Source of the DNA: Nocardia flavorosea
GTDB lineage: Bacteria; Actinomycetota; Actinomycetes; Mycobacteriales; Mycobacteriaceae
DNA: 38,737 nt
NCBI RefSeq assembly: GCF_015477805.1
Contig: NZ_JADLQL010000009.1
Coordinates: 1-38,737 of the forward strand
Reading direction: 5' to 3'
Shown: piece by piece, positions 15,234 through 24,010 of the stretch
How the letters are laid out: every line of letters starts with the position of its first letter
Numbering within the stretch: the first letter of the stretch is position 1
Notes under the pieces: generated by a model
What the model was told of the DNA's origin: nothing
Seen by the model: the letters and a program-made list of their open reading frames with translations, nothing else
Databases searched by the model: none
Translations under genes and position numbers: made by a program

Positions 15234-18200
15234 TCAGCTCGGGCTACAGGTTGTTTCGTAGGGCAGATCGGGGATGTAGATATCCCACTGTTCTCGGGAC
15301 AAACCTTCGTCGAGCAGTCGACACGCGCGTTCCAGACCGTGCTGCTGGAGATCCTTGATCTTGGCGGTATCCCACAACCGTATGGTGTCGTCATCGTTGC
15401 GAGCTGTGAGGAGCTTATTTCCATCCAGGATCAGCACCGAAGGAGCGGCATCTTCCTCTTCCTTCGAGGGAGCACTGTTGGCGGCCTTACTGGTGCGCAT
15501 TTCAATCAGTTTGCGCGGATTCTGGATATCCGCCGTATTCCAGAACTGAATGGTGCCGTCTGCGAAACCAACGACAAGCACGCGCCCTTCCAAGAAACTC
15601 AACGAGGACACCTCTACCGGTGCGCTACTAAAACCGAGAATGCTTTTCGGCAGCAGAAGAGGTGCCGATTCGTCGGATGTATCCCAAAATCGAATCGTGC
15701 CGTCGCTGAATCCTGCGGCGAGAGTGGATCCGTCCGGTGCGAAACGCAATGAGGTTACGTCGATGGCGGCGTCTGCCGGAAGATCGCCGAGTGGCCGCGG
15801 TGATGACGGATCCCGCACATCCCACAGCTGGACTACACTATCTCCTGCTTCGCCGCTCACTCCAATGTTGGTGGCAGCAGCCAAGATATGCCCCCTCGGG
15901 GAGAATGTCGACGAGGTCACCGGCGTGAATTCCATGAACGGAGGCTCGTCGTCGGCAGGAATATCGACATGGACAGTGGGAACTGACGCGAGATGCGGTG
16001 CGGTCCGATCGGTGATGTCCCAGATGCGAACCGTGCCGTTGGCGAGGCCCGCAACAAGTGTGTTGCCGTCCTGGGAGACCGAAATGGAGCGCACGACAGC
16101 ACCCGCCTGATCAGCGTCGACCGCGCTCACCGTGACACTCCCGGCGCCATTGAAAGGCGGAAGAATCAGCCTGCCGTCCGGTGTCATGTCGAAGGCTTCC
16201 TTGCCGGCCCCCACTTCGGGAGTGGGGGCGCGCAGCGGGTGTCCCAGTGGGTGCGGCGTAGCAGGGTCGGTGATATCCCACAGGAAGACATTGCCGGTCG
16301 TGCTGCCGAGCGCCAATATCGGCTCGTCGCCGGGGAAGAACGACAGCGAGGAAGCAGTACCCGAGTCGCCGACCTGAATGGAAGCGCCGATAGGGCGTGG
16401 CGCCTCGGGGTCTTCGATATCCCACAACCTGGCCCCGTCGGAGTCGAGCACACCGACGACCGCCGCGTCCGGTGTCGCCGCAGTCTGCCAGCGGCCGAGC
16501 CCGGTGGTCAGCGAACCGAGTGGGGCCGGGGTGATCTGGTTCGCAATATCCCACAACCGCACTGTGCCATCGCTGTACCCCGATGCCACATATTTCCCGG
16601 CTCCGGTGAATTCTACCGCCGACACTTCGGAGCGATAGCTCGGCCCGCCGAGCGGGAGCGGCGCGGCGGGATCCGAGGTATCCCATAGTTGCGTCGAACC
16701 ATCCTCGCACCCGATAGCCAGAAGTTCTTCATCGGGTGAAAAGGTCAACGCCCCGATTTGTCCACATTCGGAAAGCGTGGCGGGATTTCCGAGTCGGCGG
16801 GGAGCGGATGGGTCCGCCAGGTCCCACAGCTGGACAATGCTGTCGTACGTACTCACCGCCAGGATCCCACGATCGGATATGGTCAGCGCCGCGATCCCAC
16901 CTTTGCCGGCAACCGACAGCGGAGTGCCGAGGTGATGCGGCGCGGCGGGGTCCGTGACATCCCAGAGCACCACCGTATTTCCGGTATCCGTGGCGAGCGA
17001 ATTTCCATCGGGTGAGAAGGCTGCTGTCGACGCGTCCTTCCCCATGACCGTTAGAGGATGGCCGAATCGGCGGGGCGCCCGCAGGTCCGTGATATCCCAC
17101 AGTTCCACCGAACCGCGGCCGCTGGTCGCCAACATTCGCCCGGTCGGGGAGAACTGCACCTGCCGTCCGCTGTCGTCCCTACCGTTGCCGAGTAAGTTCA
17201 GTGGTTGACCGAGTTGATGTGGATTTTCCCGATCGGTGATATCCCACAACCATACAGTGCCGTCGAAACTGCTGGCGGCGAGGGTATTGTCGTCCGGGGA
17301 AAGCGCCATCGAGAAAATATTCGACCGCTCGCCGGCGAGCGGGTCGGCGAGCGCACGTGGTTTGGGGACGTCGGTCATATCCCACAGCTGAATGGTTCCG
17401 TCACCCAGCCCGATCGCGACTGTCCGACCGTCCGTGGACGACACCAGCGAATCCACACCATTGTGTCGCGGAAATGTCAATGCTGCGCCGCTGTATCCGG
17501 AAGTGATCGTGGAAATGATTCCGCTGGTCGAACCTACGGAGTGGTGCAGACGGTCGGCGGCGACGCTTAGTTGCAGCGCGGTGTGCGGGTCGCTATTTCG
17601 GATCGTTTCGGCCTGTGCGACAAGTTCTCCGGCGATCGCACGCCGTTTCTGGTCGTTGGCGCTATTGTACTGGACGAAGGCAACCCCCGCGGCGACGATC
17701 GCCCCGACGGACACAACGATCAACCCGGCGATAAAAGCAGACCGTACGCGGCGACGGCGCGATACCGCGCGGCGCGAAGCGGACAGGAACGCCGCCACGG
17801 TGGGATCGTCGGGGCGGCGTCCGGCGAGTCGATCGTCGATGCCGGCGAGCCGCCGATCGGAGTAGAGCAGATGCGCTCCAGGCGGATTCGCGAACCAGCG
17901 CAGCGGCCGTCGAGGTGGTCGTTCAGTGCGTGCGCTGTCGTCCCAGCGCAACGCGTCGGGTTCGGTTTCTTGAACGACCTGTTCGAACTGCTCGTCCTGT
18001 TCGACCCATCGAGCCAGGCGCGGCCACCCGTCGATCAATGCTTCATGGGTGATGGTGACCGTGTCCCGTGAACCATGACCGGGGTGGTCGAGAGTGAGCA
18101 GACGGTGCGCGGCGAGCCGATCCAGTACCGATTGCGTCTGCTCGGAGCCGGGCAGGCTCTCGCGGGCGAGAGTGCGGCGGGTCCGGTCGGCCGGATTGAT

Positions 18201-19961
18201 CAACCGTACGAAAACACTGCGGCAGATGGCCTTTTCGTCGGTGGACAGTGTCACGTAGACCGCGTCCGCGGTGTCGGCGAGCGCACCACGAATACTGCCC
18301 GCCGCACGATAATCGGCCACCGTCAAGACCCTGTTGCTTCGACGACGCCACGTTTCGTAGAGGGCATGGCCCAGTAGCGGGAGCGCGCCCGGGTCATAGC
18401 CGCCATTGCGGTCGGCCCCCAGATCGGCACGGATCACATCCGTCAACCCGTCACCGAGGGCCAGCCCCGCCAGCCGGGCCGGTTTCTCGATCGCTGCCCG
18501 AATCTGGGAACGCTTCATCGCGCCTACGACCATCTGGTCGCGACCGAGCGCTTCGGCCAGGGCGGGAAAAGCGGTGGCACGGCTGACGAAGTCAGCGCGC
18601 ATCACCGCGATCACCACCGCCGTGGGAGCGGCCCCGCCGGCAGCTGTGGTGAGCGCGGTGATGAATGCGTGCTGCGCGACGGGATCCTGTTCGGCGGCAA
18701 ACAACTCCTCGAACTGGTCGACAACCAGGACCAGTCGGGTGGCGTTGTGCTTCTTGTGCTGCTGCGGAAGGATCTCACGCAGCAGTGGAGCGAGTTCTTC
18801 CGGCGCCGTGGTCAGTCGATCGCGCAGCTGCGCCACGTCGGTGAGCGCCGGCCCCGCGAGCACGTCGGCAAGGGCACCGATCGGATCGTCACCCGGTGTG
18901 AGGGTCAGCACCGGCCAGTACGCCGACGTGCCCTCAGCGGCCCCGCCGCGGGCGAGTTCGGGTAGCAGCCCGGCGTGGATCAGTGACGATTTTCCCGACC
19001 CGGAACAGCCCACCACGAACAGTGGCCCGCCTCCTGCTTCGGCGCGTGAGTGCACCCGTTCGAGCAGGGTGGCGATCAGATTTTCACGGCCGTTGAAGAA
19101 CCGGGCCTCGGTTCGGGTGAACGCCCGCAAACCGGGATACGGGCATACTGTTTCGCCGTCCTCGAACAACTCCGCACCGTCCGGGGGCGTCGGTACGGCA
19201 AGGGCCGGCGGCCGATAGGCGGGGTTGCCGGCCAGGACGAGATCATCGATGCGATCCACCGCGATGGTGTGCGGGGCGGGGAGACCACGAGCGGGAAGTT
19301 GCCGGACGAGTACCTGGATGACTTCGGCCAGAGTCAGTTGCGGGCCGACCGTCGGGTCGCCGTGCTCGAGCAGATCGATCAGTAATCCGCTGAATACCGT
19401 GTGACGTTCGCCGATCGGCGCCAGGGCACGCTCATCACGAGAGACCGCCGCCAACAGGCAACTACCCTGCCCGACTCGGTCGAACCCAGAATACATTCCG
19501 GTCGACGGCGCTGAGGCTCGCCCGGCATAGCAGGCATCGACGACAGCGACGATCCTGCGCGCAGGGCAGCTGTCTCTGAGCAGCGCACTGATATCGGCGA
19601 AGGCCAGCGCCTGGTGTCCCAGCAGGACCTGGCTCTCGTCGACCGTCGCACCGGTCGCCAGGTGCAATGCCGCATCGCTGTCGAGCACCCCGTGACCGGC
19701 GTAGTAGAGCAGAAACAGATCTCCGGCCCGCTCGGCCTCGCGCGCAATCACGGCAGCGAGTTCGGCCGGGTTGGCCGGATCCTTGACGACGGTGATCTGT
19801 TCGTCGGGCACACCGCAATGCCGGACCAGTACCCGGGAGAGGTCGTCCACGTTGGTAGCGACCGTCTCCAGCTGCGGCAGCGTGGAATCGGGGGCATACC
19901 GGGATGCGCCGATCAACACTATCCGGCATTCGGGTCCCGCGAGATCCGACACCGTCAGCAT
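15234..19961 (-). CDS. Caspase-STAND NTPase-transmembrane-WD40 conflict protein
   Basis: 1575 residues. Domain order: caspase-like peptidase (about 10-230) with catalytic H90 in YYAGHGV and C144 in VVDACYAG; STAND NTPase of the nSTAND1 type from CPYPGLRAF (273 on), with Walker A GCSGSGKS (318-325) and Walker B LVLVVDQFEELF; one membrane helix at about 738-762 (AFIAGLIVVSVGAIVAAGVAFV); then about 14-15 WD40 repeats ending LWD(I/T/V), enough for two propellers. The tail (ACRLLDEGLSREQWDIYIPD) is typical of these proteins. All catalytic motifs look intact. Its start overlaps the EACC1 gene by 7 bases (ATGCTGA), so the two are coupled. Likely role (inference from the class): the propeller senses an invader or partner, NTP-driven oligomerisation activates the protease, and the cell stops growing or dies. 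GC looks lower than in the neighbouring metabolic genes. Confidence 0.93.
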   Translation of the reverse strand: MLTVSDLAGPECRIVLIGASRYAPDSTLPQLETVATNVDDLSRVLVRHCGVPDEQITVVKDPANPAELAAVIAREAERAGDLFLLYYAGHGVLDSDAALHLATGATVDESQVLLGHQALAFADISALLRDSCPARRIVAVVDACYAGRASAPSTGMYSGFDRVGQGSCLLAAVSRDERALAPIGERHTVFSGLLIDLLEHGDPTVGPQLTLAEVIQVLVRQLPARGLPAPHTIAVDRIDDLVLAGNPAYRPPALAVPTPPDGAELFEDGETVCPYPGLRAFTRTEARFFNGRENLIATLLERVHSRAEAGGGPLFVVGCSGSGKSSLIHAGLLPELARGGAAEGTSAYWPVLTLTPGDDPIGALADVLAGPALTDVAQLRDRLTTAPEELAPLLREILPQQHKKHNATRLVLVVDQFEELFAAEQDPVAQHAFITALTTAAGGAAPTAVVIAVMRADFVSRATAFPALAEALGRDQMVVGAMKRSQIRAAIEKPARLAGLALGDGLTDVIRADLGADRNGGYDPGALPLLGHALYETWRRRSNRVLTVADYRAAGSIRGALADTADAVYVTLSTDEKAICRSVFVRLINPADRTRRTLARESLPGSEQTQSVLDRLAAHRLLTLDHPGHGSRDTVTITHEALIDGWPRLARWVEQDEQFEQVVQETEPDALRWDDSARTERPPRRPLRWFANPPGAHLLYSDRRLAGIDDRLAGRRPDDPTVAAFLSASRRAVSRRRRVRSAFIAGLIVVSVGAIVAAGVAFVQYNSANDQKRRAIAGELVAQAETIRNSDPHTALQLSVAADRLHHSVGSTSGIISTITSGYSGAALTFPRHNGVDSLVSSTDGRTVAIGLGDGTIQLWDMTDVPKPRALADPLAGERSNIFSMALSPDDNTLAASSFDGTVWLWDITDRENPHQLGQPLNLLGNGRDDSGRQVQFSPTGRMLATSGRGSVELWDITDLRAPRRFGHPLTVMGKDASTAAFSPDGNSLATDTGNTVVLWDVTDPAAPHHLGTPLSVAGKGGIAALTISDRGILAVSTYDSIVQLWDLADPSAPRRLGNPATLSECGQIGALTFSPDEELLAIGCEDGSTQLWDTSDPAAPLPLGGPSYRSEVSAVEFTGAGKYVASGYSDGTVRLWDIANQITPAPLGSLTTGLGRWQTAATPDAAVVGVLDSDGARLWDIEDPEAPRPIGASIQVGDSGTASSLSFFPGDEPILALGSTTGNVFLWDITDPATPHPLGHPLRAPTPEVGAGKEAFDMTPDGRLILPPFNGAGSVTVSAVDADQAGAVVRSISVSQDGNTLVAGLANGTVRIWDITDRTAPHLASVPTVHVDIPADDEPPFMEFTPVTSSTFSPRGHILAAATNIGVSGEAGDSVVQLWDVRDPSSPRPLGDLPADAAIDVTSLRFAPDGSTLAAGFSDGTIRFWDTSDESAPLLLPKSILGFSSAPVEVSSLSFLEGRVLVVGFADGTIQFWNTADIQNPRKLIEMRTSKAANSAPSKEEEDAAPSVLILDGNKLLTARNDDDTIRLWDTAKIKDLQQHGLERACRLLDEGLSREQWDIYIPDLPYETTCSPS

Positions 19962-20401
19962 CCGTCCGGATCTTCGGGCTCGCGTGGGTCCTGCCGCGCA
20001 CTCTGCTCGTCGTTCACCGGCTCGGGACTCCCTGCCAGACCTACCACCCGATCCACCAGAGCGTCGAGATCTGCTGCACTCAAACTTTTAACATTGCTCA
20101 CGTTCACACTTCCGGACGTGCCGCCAGGTCCTATTACCGTCACGCTCACATCACCACGACGGGTCTTCAGCCAAGCGATCAGGACGTTGGCGGCAACTCG
20201 GGCCGTCACCAGCGCAGCACTGCCACTACCCAGCCATATCAGCAGGCCTCCGACCAGCTCACCGGACATCGTGCCCGGCTCCGCCGGTTGGCGTTGCAAC
20301 GTGACGCGCCCTCGCAACTCAGGCTCGTCCAACAGCCAGCGCCGTGCGCCGGACACGACATCGGCTGATGCCGCACCGGACACTTCCACGAGCAATTCCA
20401 T
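19955..20401 (-). CDS. EACC1 (effector-associated constant component 1) protein
   Basis: 148 residues. It has the EACC1 pattern: an N-terminal strand region (MELLVEVSG), LLDEPELRGRVTLQRQPAEP, GTMSGELVGGLL, a hydrophobic helix (LIWLGSGSAALVTARVAANV) and a basic strand KTRRGDVSVTVIGPGG before an acidic tail. This family of unknown biochemical role accompanies caspase, STAND and related effectors in actinobacterial NTP-dependent conflict systems. ATG 20401 has GGGGA 4 bases upstream, and longer starts are unlikely. It is the first gene of a two-gene operon with the caspase-STAND protein. A second EACC1 is at 35644-36009. Confidence 0.85.
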   Translation of the reverse strand: MELLVEVSGAASADVVSGARRWLLDEPELRGRVTLQRQPAEPGTMSGELVGGLLIWLGSGSAALVTARVAANVLIAWLKTRRGDVSVTVIGPGGTSGSVNVSNVKSLSAADLDALVDRVVGLAGSPEPVNDEQSARQDPREPEDPDGC

Positions 20402-20529
20402 AGCATCCCCGGGTGATCGTTCACCGTCGAGTCGATACCGATCGACGTGTGGCGAGCACGATATCCGATCCAGGGAGTCCGCGCAGCGCAACCGAAAGAT
20501 GGGCTGTCTGAGTCCTTTTGGGCGGCAGG

Positions 20530-20657
20530 GTGTCTGTTCGTATTCGCTGCGCTAGCGCTTACTACATGTTCCGATGACGAAAGCGTTGCTTTGGAACAAG
20601 ACCCGGCACTATCGACCCAGCTGGCCGGCCTACGCCAGAACGGGGGGACGGTGAGTT
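20530..20657 (+). pseudogene. Lipoprotein N-terminal fragment (inverted relic)
   Basis: The plus strand reads CLFVFAALALTTCSDDESVA and LSTQLAGLRQNGGTVSL. This matches the first 45 residues of the lipoprotein at 31864-32280 (LFVCAALTLTACSDDEGVAL ...). The lipobox Cys is kept but there is no proper start, and the rest of the gene is absent here. The matching C-terminal half is nearby on the opposite strand (21100-21287), so the gene has been split and one part inverted. Confidence 0.7.
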
Positions 20658-20672
20658 TACGCGGACTAGGCG

Positions 20673-21095
20673 TTATTTTGAAACCGCGGCCTTGTCGAGC
20701 CCGGCCACATTCGGGAGCCGGAACTCATCGAAGATGTCCGCGCCCAGGCCTTTCACTCCAGCCTCGACCTCCGCTGCAGTGTGGAATGCGACCATATGGC
20801 ACACGACCGGCGAGTACCCGAGTGACCGCAGCAACCGGGCACCGTCTATCGGATGAAACCCGAGGTCAGGATGCCCGTAGCCGACGTCATGCAGGTAGGC
20901 GGCTGTCACCGCGTCCCCACGAAGATCGGCCGGCAGTAACTTCGCTATGGACTCCATCCGCTGTCCCACCGCGACCGAGTGAGCCCGACGCGATTCGCTC
21001 AGCGGAGCCAGCTTTCAGCCACAGCCAGATTCACGGCCGATATGGTGCGCCCGGCATCACGGAAGCAAGCTGTGGCTTCTTCTCCCCGTGCTCGG
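20673..21095 (-). pseudogene. HD-domain phosphohydrolase relic (copy 1)
   Basis: From 21014 to 20673 the frame reads LAPLSESRRAHSVAVGQRME and then AAYLHDVGYGHPDLGFHPID, with further histidines in VVCHMVAFHTAAEVE. These are the metal ligands of an HD domain. An in-frame TGA (21015-21017) cuts it from its N-terminal part, whose homology continues out of frame towards 21095. Copy 2 at 31581-31862 has the upstream frame intact but lacks the HD core. After about residue 90 the frame runs into unrelated sequence and stops at 20673. Confidence 0.7.
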
Positions 21096-21419
21096 TGCCT
21101 TATTCGGACATCTCGAGCAGCGCTGGGTATCCATCGGCGGTAACTCGAACGCTGCTGGAGTACTCACCAGGCTGAAGGAGATCGGGGATGATGTAGGTTG
21201 CCCGAGCGACCTCGCCGTTCTCGAGGAAGACGAGAATATTTCCCTGTTGCATGAACGTCTCGTCCATGTCGATCTTCCCCCCGACCTGGTCGCTCGGCGT
21301 CAGCGTACCGTCCGGTCCGACGACCACCGTGTCCCCACGGAGCACCGCTTCTTTGACGTATGTGGCCAGTTCCTCGGGGCTGGCGTCGGGGTGTTCGGCG
21401 GCGATTCTGCGCCCCACCG
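20692..21419. repeat. Dispersed repeat B, copy 1 (deletion derivative)
   Basis: Corresponds to 31581-32544 in the same orientation. Relative to that copy it lacks 361 bp at a CGACCT microhomology (21282-21287) and keeps 125 bp that copy 2 lost at a CCCG microhomology. The lengths agree exactly: 964 - 361 + 125 = 728. It contains the HD relic and the chimeric toxin-lipoprotein frame. Confidence 0.8.
21100..21417 (-). CDS. Chimeric frame: DUF6973 toxin tail fused to lipoprotein tail
   Basis: 105 residues from a GTG at 21417. Residues 1-45 (VGRRIAAEHPDASPEELATY ... TLTPSDQV) match residues near 317-360 of the protein at 32270-33469. The rest (GGKIDMDETFMQQGNILVFL ... YPALLEMSE) matches the last 60 residues of the lipoprotein at 31864-32280. 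The junction lies at CGACCT, which occurs at both source sites. The 361-bp loss shifts between the two source frames so that the fusion stays open to the lipoprotein stop. There is no signal peptide and no strong RBS, so expression is doubtful. It is probably a relic, but an in-frame one. Confidence 0.55.
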   Translation of the reverse strand: MGRRIAAEHPDASPEELATYVKEAVLRGDTVVVGPDGTLTPSDQVGGKIDMDETFMQQGNILVFLENGEVARATYIIPDLLQPGEYSSSVRVTADGYPALLEMSE

Positions 21420-21439
21420 TGACGTCAGGTCTGCCAGGT

Positions 21440-21835
21440 TGGCCATGATTCCGTCGGCTACCCCGCAGCCCAGCTGGGGAATCGCCGTGTCACCTGTCGT
21501 GTAGAGGAACGGGAGGTGCCGGACGTCCAGCGGGAGCCGCTGCTGGTCCATGCCTCGGTCAGCACGCCGACCCAATTACCGCCGGAGTCGAGTAGGCAGC
21601 TCTCCTGTGCGCGTCCGGAGCAGATCGCTTCGACCACTTCGAGTGCGGGAGCCGGACGGGTCTCGTCGTCTAAGACATAGTCGACCACCAGGTTGAAACA
21701 CCAGCCTGTTTCCACTCGTGCCGACTCGTCGTCGAACCGGCTGACCCGGATACTGCCGGCTTGGTCGCCGCGATCACCAGCAGCGGTAGTCCGATCGCGA
21801 TGGCGAAGCCAACTGCCACCGTGGCGCTCATGGGC
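21440..21835 (-). pseudogene. Frameshifted small secreted or membrane protein gene
   Basis: ATG 21835 starts a hydrophobic segment (MSATVAVGFAIAIGLPLLVI). The coding signal then moves frame near 21765 (GSIRVSRFDDESARVETGWC, FNLVVDYVLDDETRPAPALE, LLDSGGNWVGVLTE). It shifts again near 21555 (PLDVRHLPFLYTTGDTAIPQ ... CGVADGIMANLADL). The gene runs up to the repeat-B breakpoint at about 21420, where it may be truncated. At least two frameshifts are needed, so it is inactive unless the sequence has errors. Family unknown. Confidence 0.55.
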
Positions 21836-21882
21836 CCACCTTCGCGAAAGCCCAGCGGGCGAAGCTGAACTGCTACGCCGCA

Positions 21883-22806
21883 TCATTTTCGGAGGTTGTC
21901 CAGGATCTTCCCGATCTGATACCGGCAGATCCGGTCGGCCTCGGCCTGGTCGAAAGCCTTGTCCGAGATGACTTCCACGTCGACGTCGACCAGGACATTG
22001 CTGTCCTTGACCGCCATTGTGTAGCCCAGATACCGGTCCGAGTCCGGAGGATTCCGGACTCCGTAGTACCCGCCCTCCCCAAGCCCGGTCACCGAACCGA
22101 ACACGTAGTCATCGGGCAGTATTTCGGTATCCGACCTCTTGGCGCGATCGAGCTCCAACCCATACAGATCGGTCTCGAACGCCACATCGATCTTGAAGGT
22201 GACGTAGGCACCGTTCGGTCCGGAGTTCGTTGTACGACAGTCGATCGACGGACCGCCGTATTGCCCGGCGATATCTTCGTGGTGCACGAGTTCCGTCTGG
22301 TCCGGCGCCCATGGATCGAAGACCGTGGTATCGACCAGATGACAAGTATTCGTGACCCCTTCCGGCGAGTAGTCCCCGGCCCACGGGTCGGCTTCGTCAT
22401 CGCCACCCGATCTCGATGCGACGACCCCGATGCCGACCACCGTGAGCATCAGAACCACCACCATGGCCACCACGAGCCCGATGATCAGGCCGACATTGCT
22501 ACGGGAGCCCGGCGGACCGGGCATACCCGGATAGGGCGCAGGCGCGAATCCCATTGGCGACGACGGTCCTCGGTGTTGCCACAGCTGCGGCGGCGCTCCT
22601 CCCATCGGGTGTGGCTGTGGTTGCCCCGTCATGCCTGGACCGGGCGCCTGCATGTTCGGGTGGAACTGCGGACCGCCGGGAAACGGCTGCTGCCCACCGG
22701 GATACTGCTGCTGGACAGCGGGGCCATTCGGAGGCGTGGCCGCTCCGTGCGCTCCCCATGCGAAACCCTCGGCGCGGTTCTGCCCCCGCTGTCTTTCGTC
22801 GACCAT
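21883..22806 (-). CDS. Membrane-anchored protein with Pro/Gln-rich N-terminus and DUF3558-like outer domain
   Basis: 307 residues. Residues 1-103 are rich in Pro, Gly and Gln and should be cytoplasmic. One membrane helix follows at about 105-130 (NVGLIIGLVVAMVVVLMLTV). The extracytoplasmic part of about 170 residues has two cysteines (TNTCHLVDT, SIDCRTTNS) and a third near the C-terminus (RICRYQIGKILDNL). This pattern resembles actinobacterial DUF3558-type surface proteins, but I am not certain of the family. ATG 22806 follows AGAGGGG at proper spacing. Function unknown. It lies next to the repeat-B junk, with no clear partner. Confidence 0.65.
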   Translation of the reverse strand: MVDERQRGQNRAEGFAWGAHGAATPPNGPAVQQQYPGGQQPFPGGPQFHPNMQAPGPGMTGQPQPHPMGGAPPQLWQHRGPSSPMGFAPAPYPGMPGPPGSRSNVGLIIGLVVAMVVVLMLTVVGIGVVASRSGGDDEADPWAGDYSPEGVTNTCHLVDTTVFDPWAPDQTELVHHEDIAGQYGGPSIDCRTTNSGPNGAYVTFKIDVAFETDLYGLELDRAKRSDTEILPDDYVFGSVTGLGEGGYYGVRNPPDSDRYLGYTMAVKDSNVLVDVDVEVISDKAFDQAEADRICRYQIGKILDNLRK

Positions 22807-23078
22807 CAGTACATCCCCTCTTACCGCGCGGGGCTCCCCCCGACCAGGATGGATAGTACCCATGCCGACCGGCGTTCGTGCTCGTTGGTTCCGGAGGCCG
22901 ACGTGCGGAATCACCGGTATCCGGCAGGCTCGGCCGAGCGAGTCGACCGTTCACCGCCGACCACGAGGGCTTCAGTGCGCTGGGGTAGGCCGTCGCTTCG
23001 AGTAGCGCCCGGCGCCGGGCCGCAGCAGGGCGCGAGCGACCGACGACACCGCGTGCGGCCGAGAAATGATCAAGACCT

Positions 23079-23891
23079 GTGGATGACGGGAAGGACGCAC
23101 CTTCCCGGATGATCCATCAGTCCGAGGTCTTGACCTACGTGGGTCGGCCCGGCGACGCCGTGGACCTCGCAGGCGCAGCGCAGATCGCGGCGCGCTCGGC
23201 CGGCCTTCCCGCGCTGGAAGCCGGATGCCACATGGTAGAAGCCCACGGCCACGCCGCTCGCTCCGATGCACGATCCTGCGGGGGCTCGTTGAACGCGGCC
23301 GAGGGCGCATTCGACCGGGACAGTCCCGTTCGTCCTACATGGCTGGCGTATCGCGACTCGGCGTATATGTCCGCTGAAGCCGGCCAGTGCTTCCGGGACC
23401 TGGGTGAGAACGATCGTGCCGCCGTGCTGGCACGGACGGGGCACATGAACATCACTGAGGAAACCGCGGTGTTGCTGCGTGAGGAGAACGCCAGGCGTCT
23501 GGCCGAGGTTCCCGATTTGGTGGGCGTGAGCTGTATCGCTCGGGGAGCCGATTCGGTGTTCGCGCAAGCGGTGCTCGAGGCCGGTGGTCGGCTCGAGGTG
23601 GTGCTGCCCTCCCGGAATTACCGCGAAGCCAAGGTGAAGCCCGATCATGCGCCGGTGTTCGATGAGCTGGTGGCGCGTGCGGCCGAGGTTCGGGTGATGG
23701 ATTTCGAGGAGGCCGGACGGGAAGCGTATGAGGCGGCGAACGAGGTGCTGCTCGGATCGGCTGATCGGTTGGTTGCGGTGTGGGATGGGGAGGGTGGTGA
23801 AGCCGGCGGCACTGGCAGCGTGGTGAAGTGGGCGCGGGAGCGGGGGATCGCTGTGGACGTGGTGGGGCCTGCAGGTGCCGCCCGCGCTTGA
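23079..23891 (+). CDS. Fusion of a TPR regulator tail with a SLOG-type nucleotide-sensor domain
   Basis: 270 residues from a GTG. Residues 1-120 look like the C-terminal TPR part of an XRE/NsdA-type regulator (SLNAAEGAFDRDSP, PTWLAYRDSAYMSAEAGQCF, RDLGENDRAA). From about residue 121 a different protein begins: TGHMNITEETAVLL, GVSCIARGADSVFAQAVLEA, RLEVVLPSRNYREAKVKPDH and ADRLVAVWDGEGGEAGGTGS. This is the SLOG (Rossmann-like) fold of a common actinobacterial family. Stand-alone SLOG proteins start a few residues before TGHMN, so the first strand is partly lost and the join looks like a deletion fusion. SLOG domains bind nucleotides or NAD-like ligands. The fused frame is open, but the regulator lacks its HTH. 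An internal ATG at 23445 could make the SLOG part alone. Confidence 0.6.
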   Translation: MDDGKDAPSRMIHQSEVLTYVGRPGDAVDLAGAAQIAARSAGLPALEAGCHMVEAHGHAARSDARSCGGSLNAAEGAFDRDSPVRPTWLAYRDSAYMSAEAGQCFRDLGENDRAAVLARTGHMNITEETAVLLREENARRLAEVPDLVGVSCIARGADSVFAQAVLEAGGRLEVVLPSRNYREAKVKPDHAPVFDELVARAAEVRVMDFEEAGREAYEAANEVLLGSADRLVAVWDGEGGEAGGTGSVVKWARERGIAVDVVGPAGAARA

Positions 23892-24010
23892 CGCGGTACC
23901 AGACCCCCGGTTGCCGCGTTTCGGCCCACGGCTCGAGCTCCAGTGCCGTCATGCTTACCCGGGGCCCTGAGATACTCGGTGCCTACCGTCGTTCAGGAAA
24001 GGAATTCCAG

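Noticed and set aside
15400..17500. Regular spaced DNA words in the WD40 region, first seen as a possible tandem repeat or CRISPR-like array
   Set aside because: Spacing is about 130-150 bp with degenerate units that encode LWDI/LWDV motifs. This is WD40 coding, not an array.
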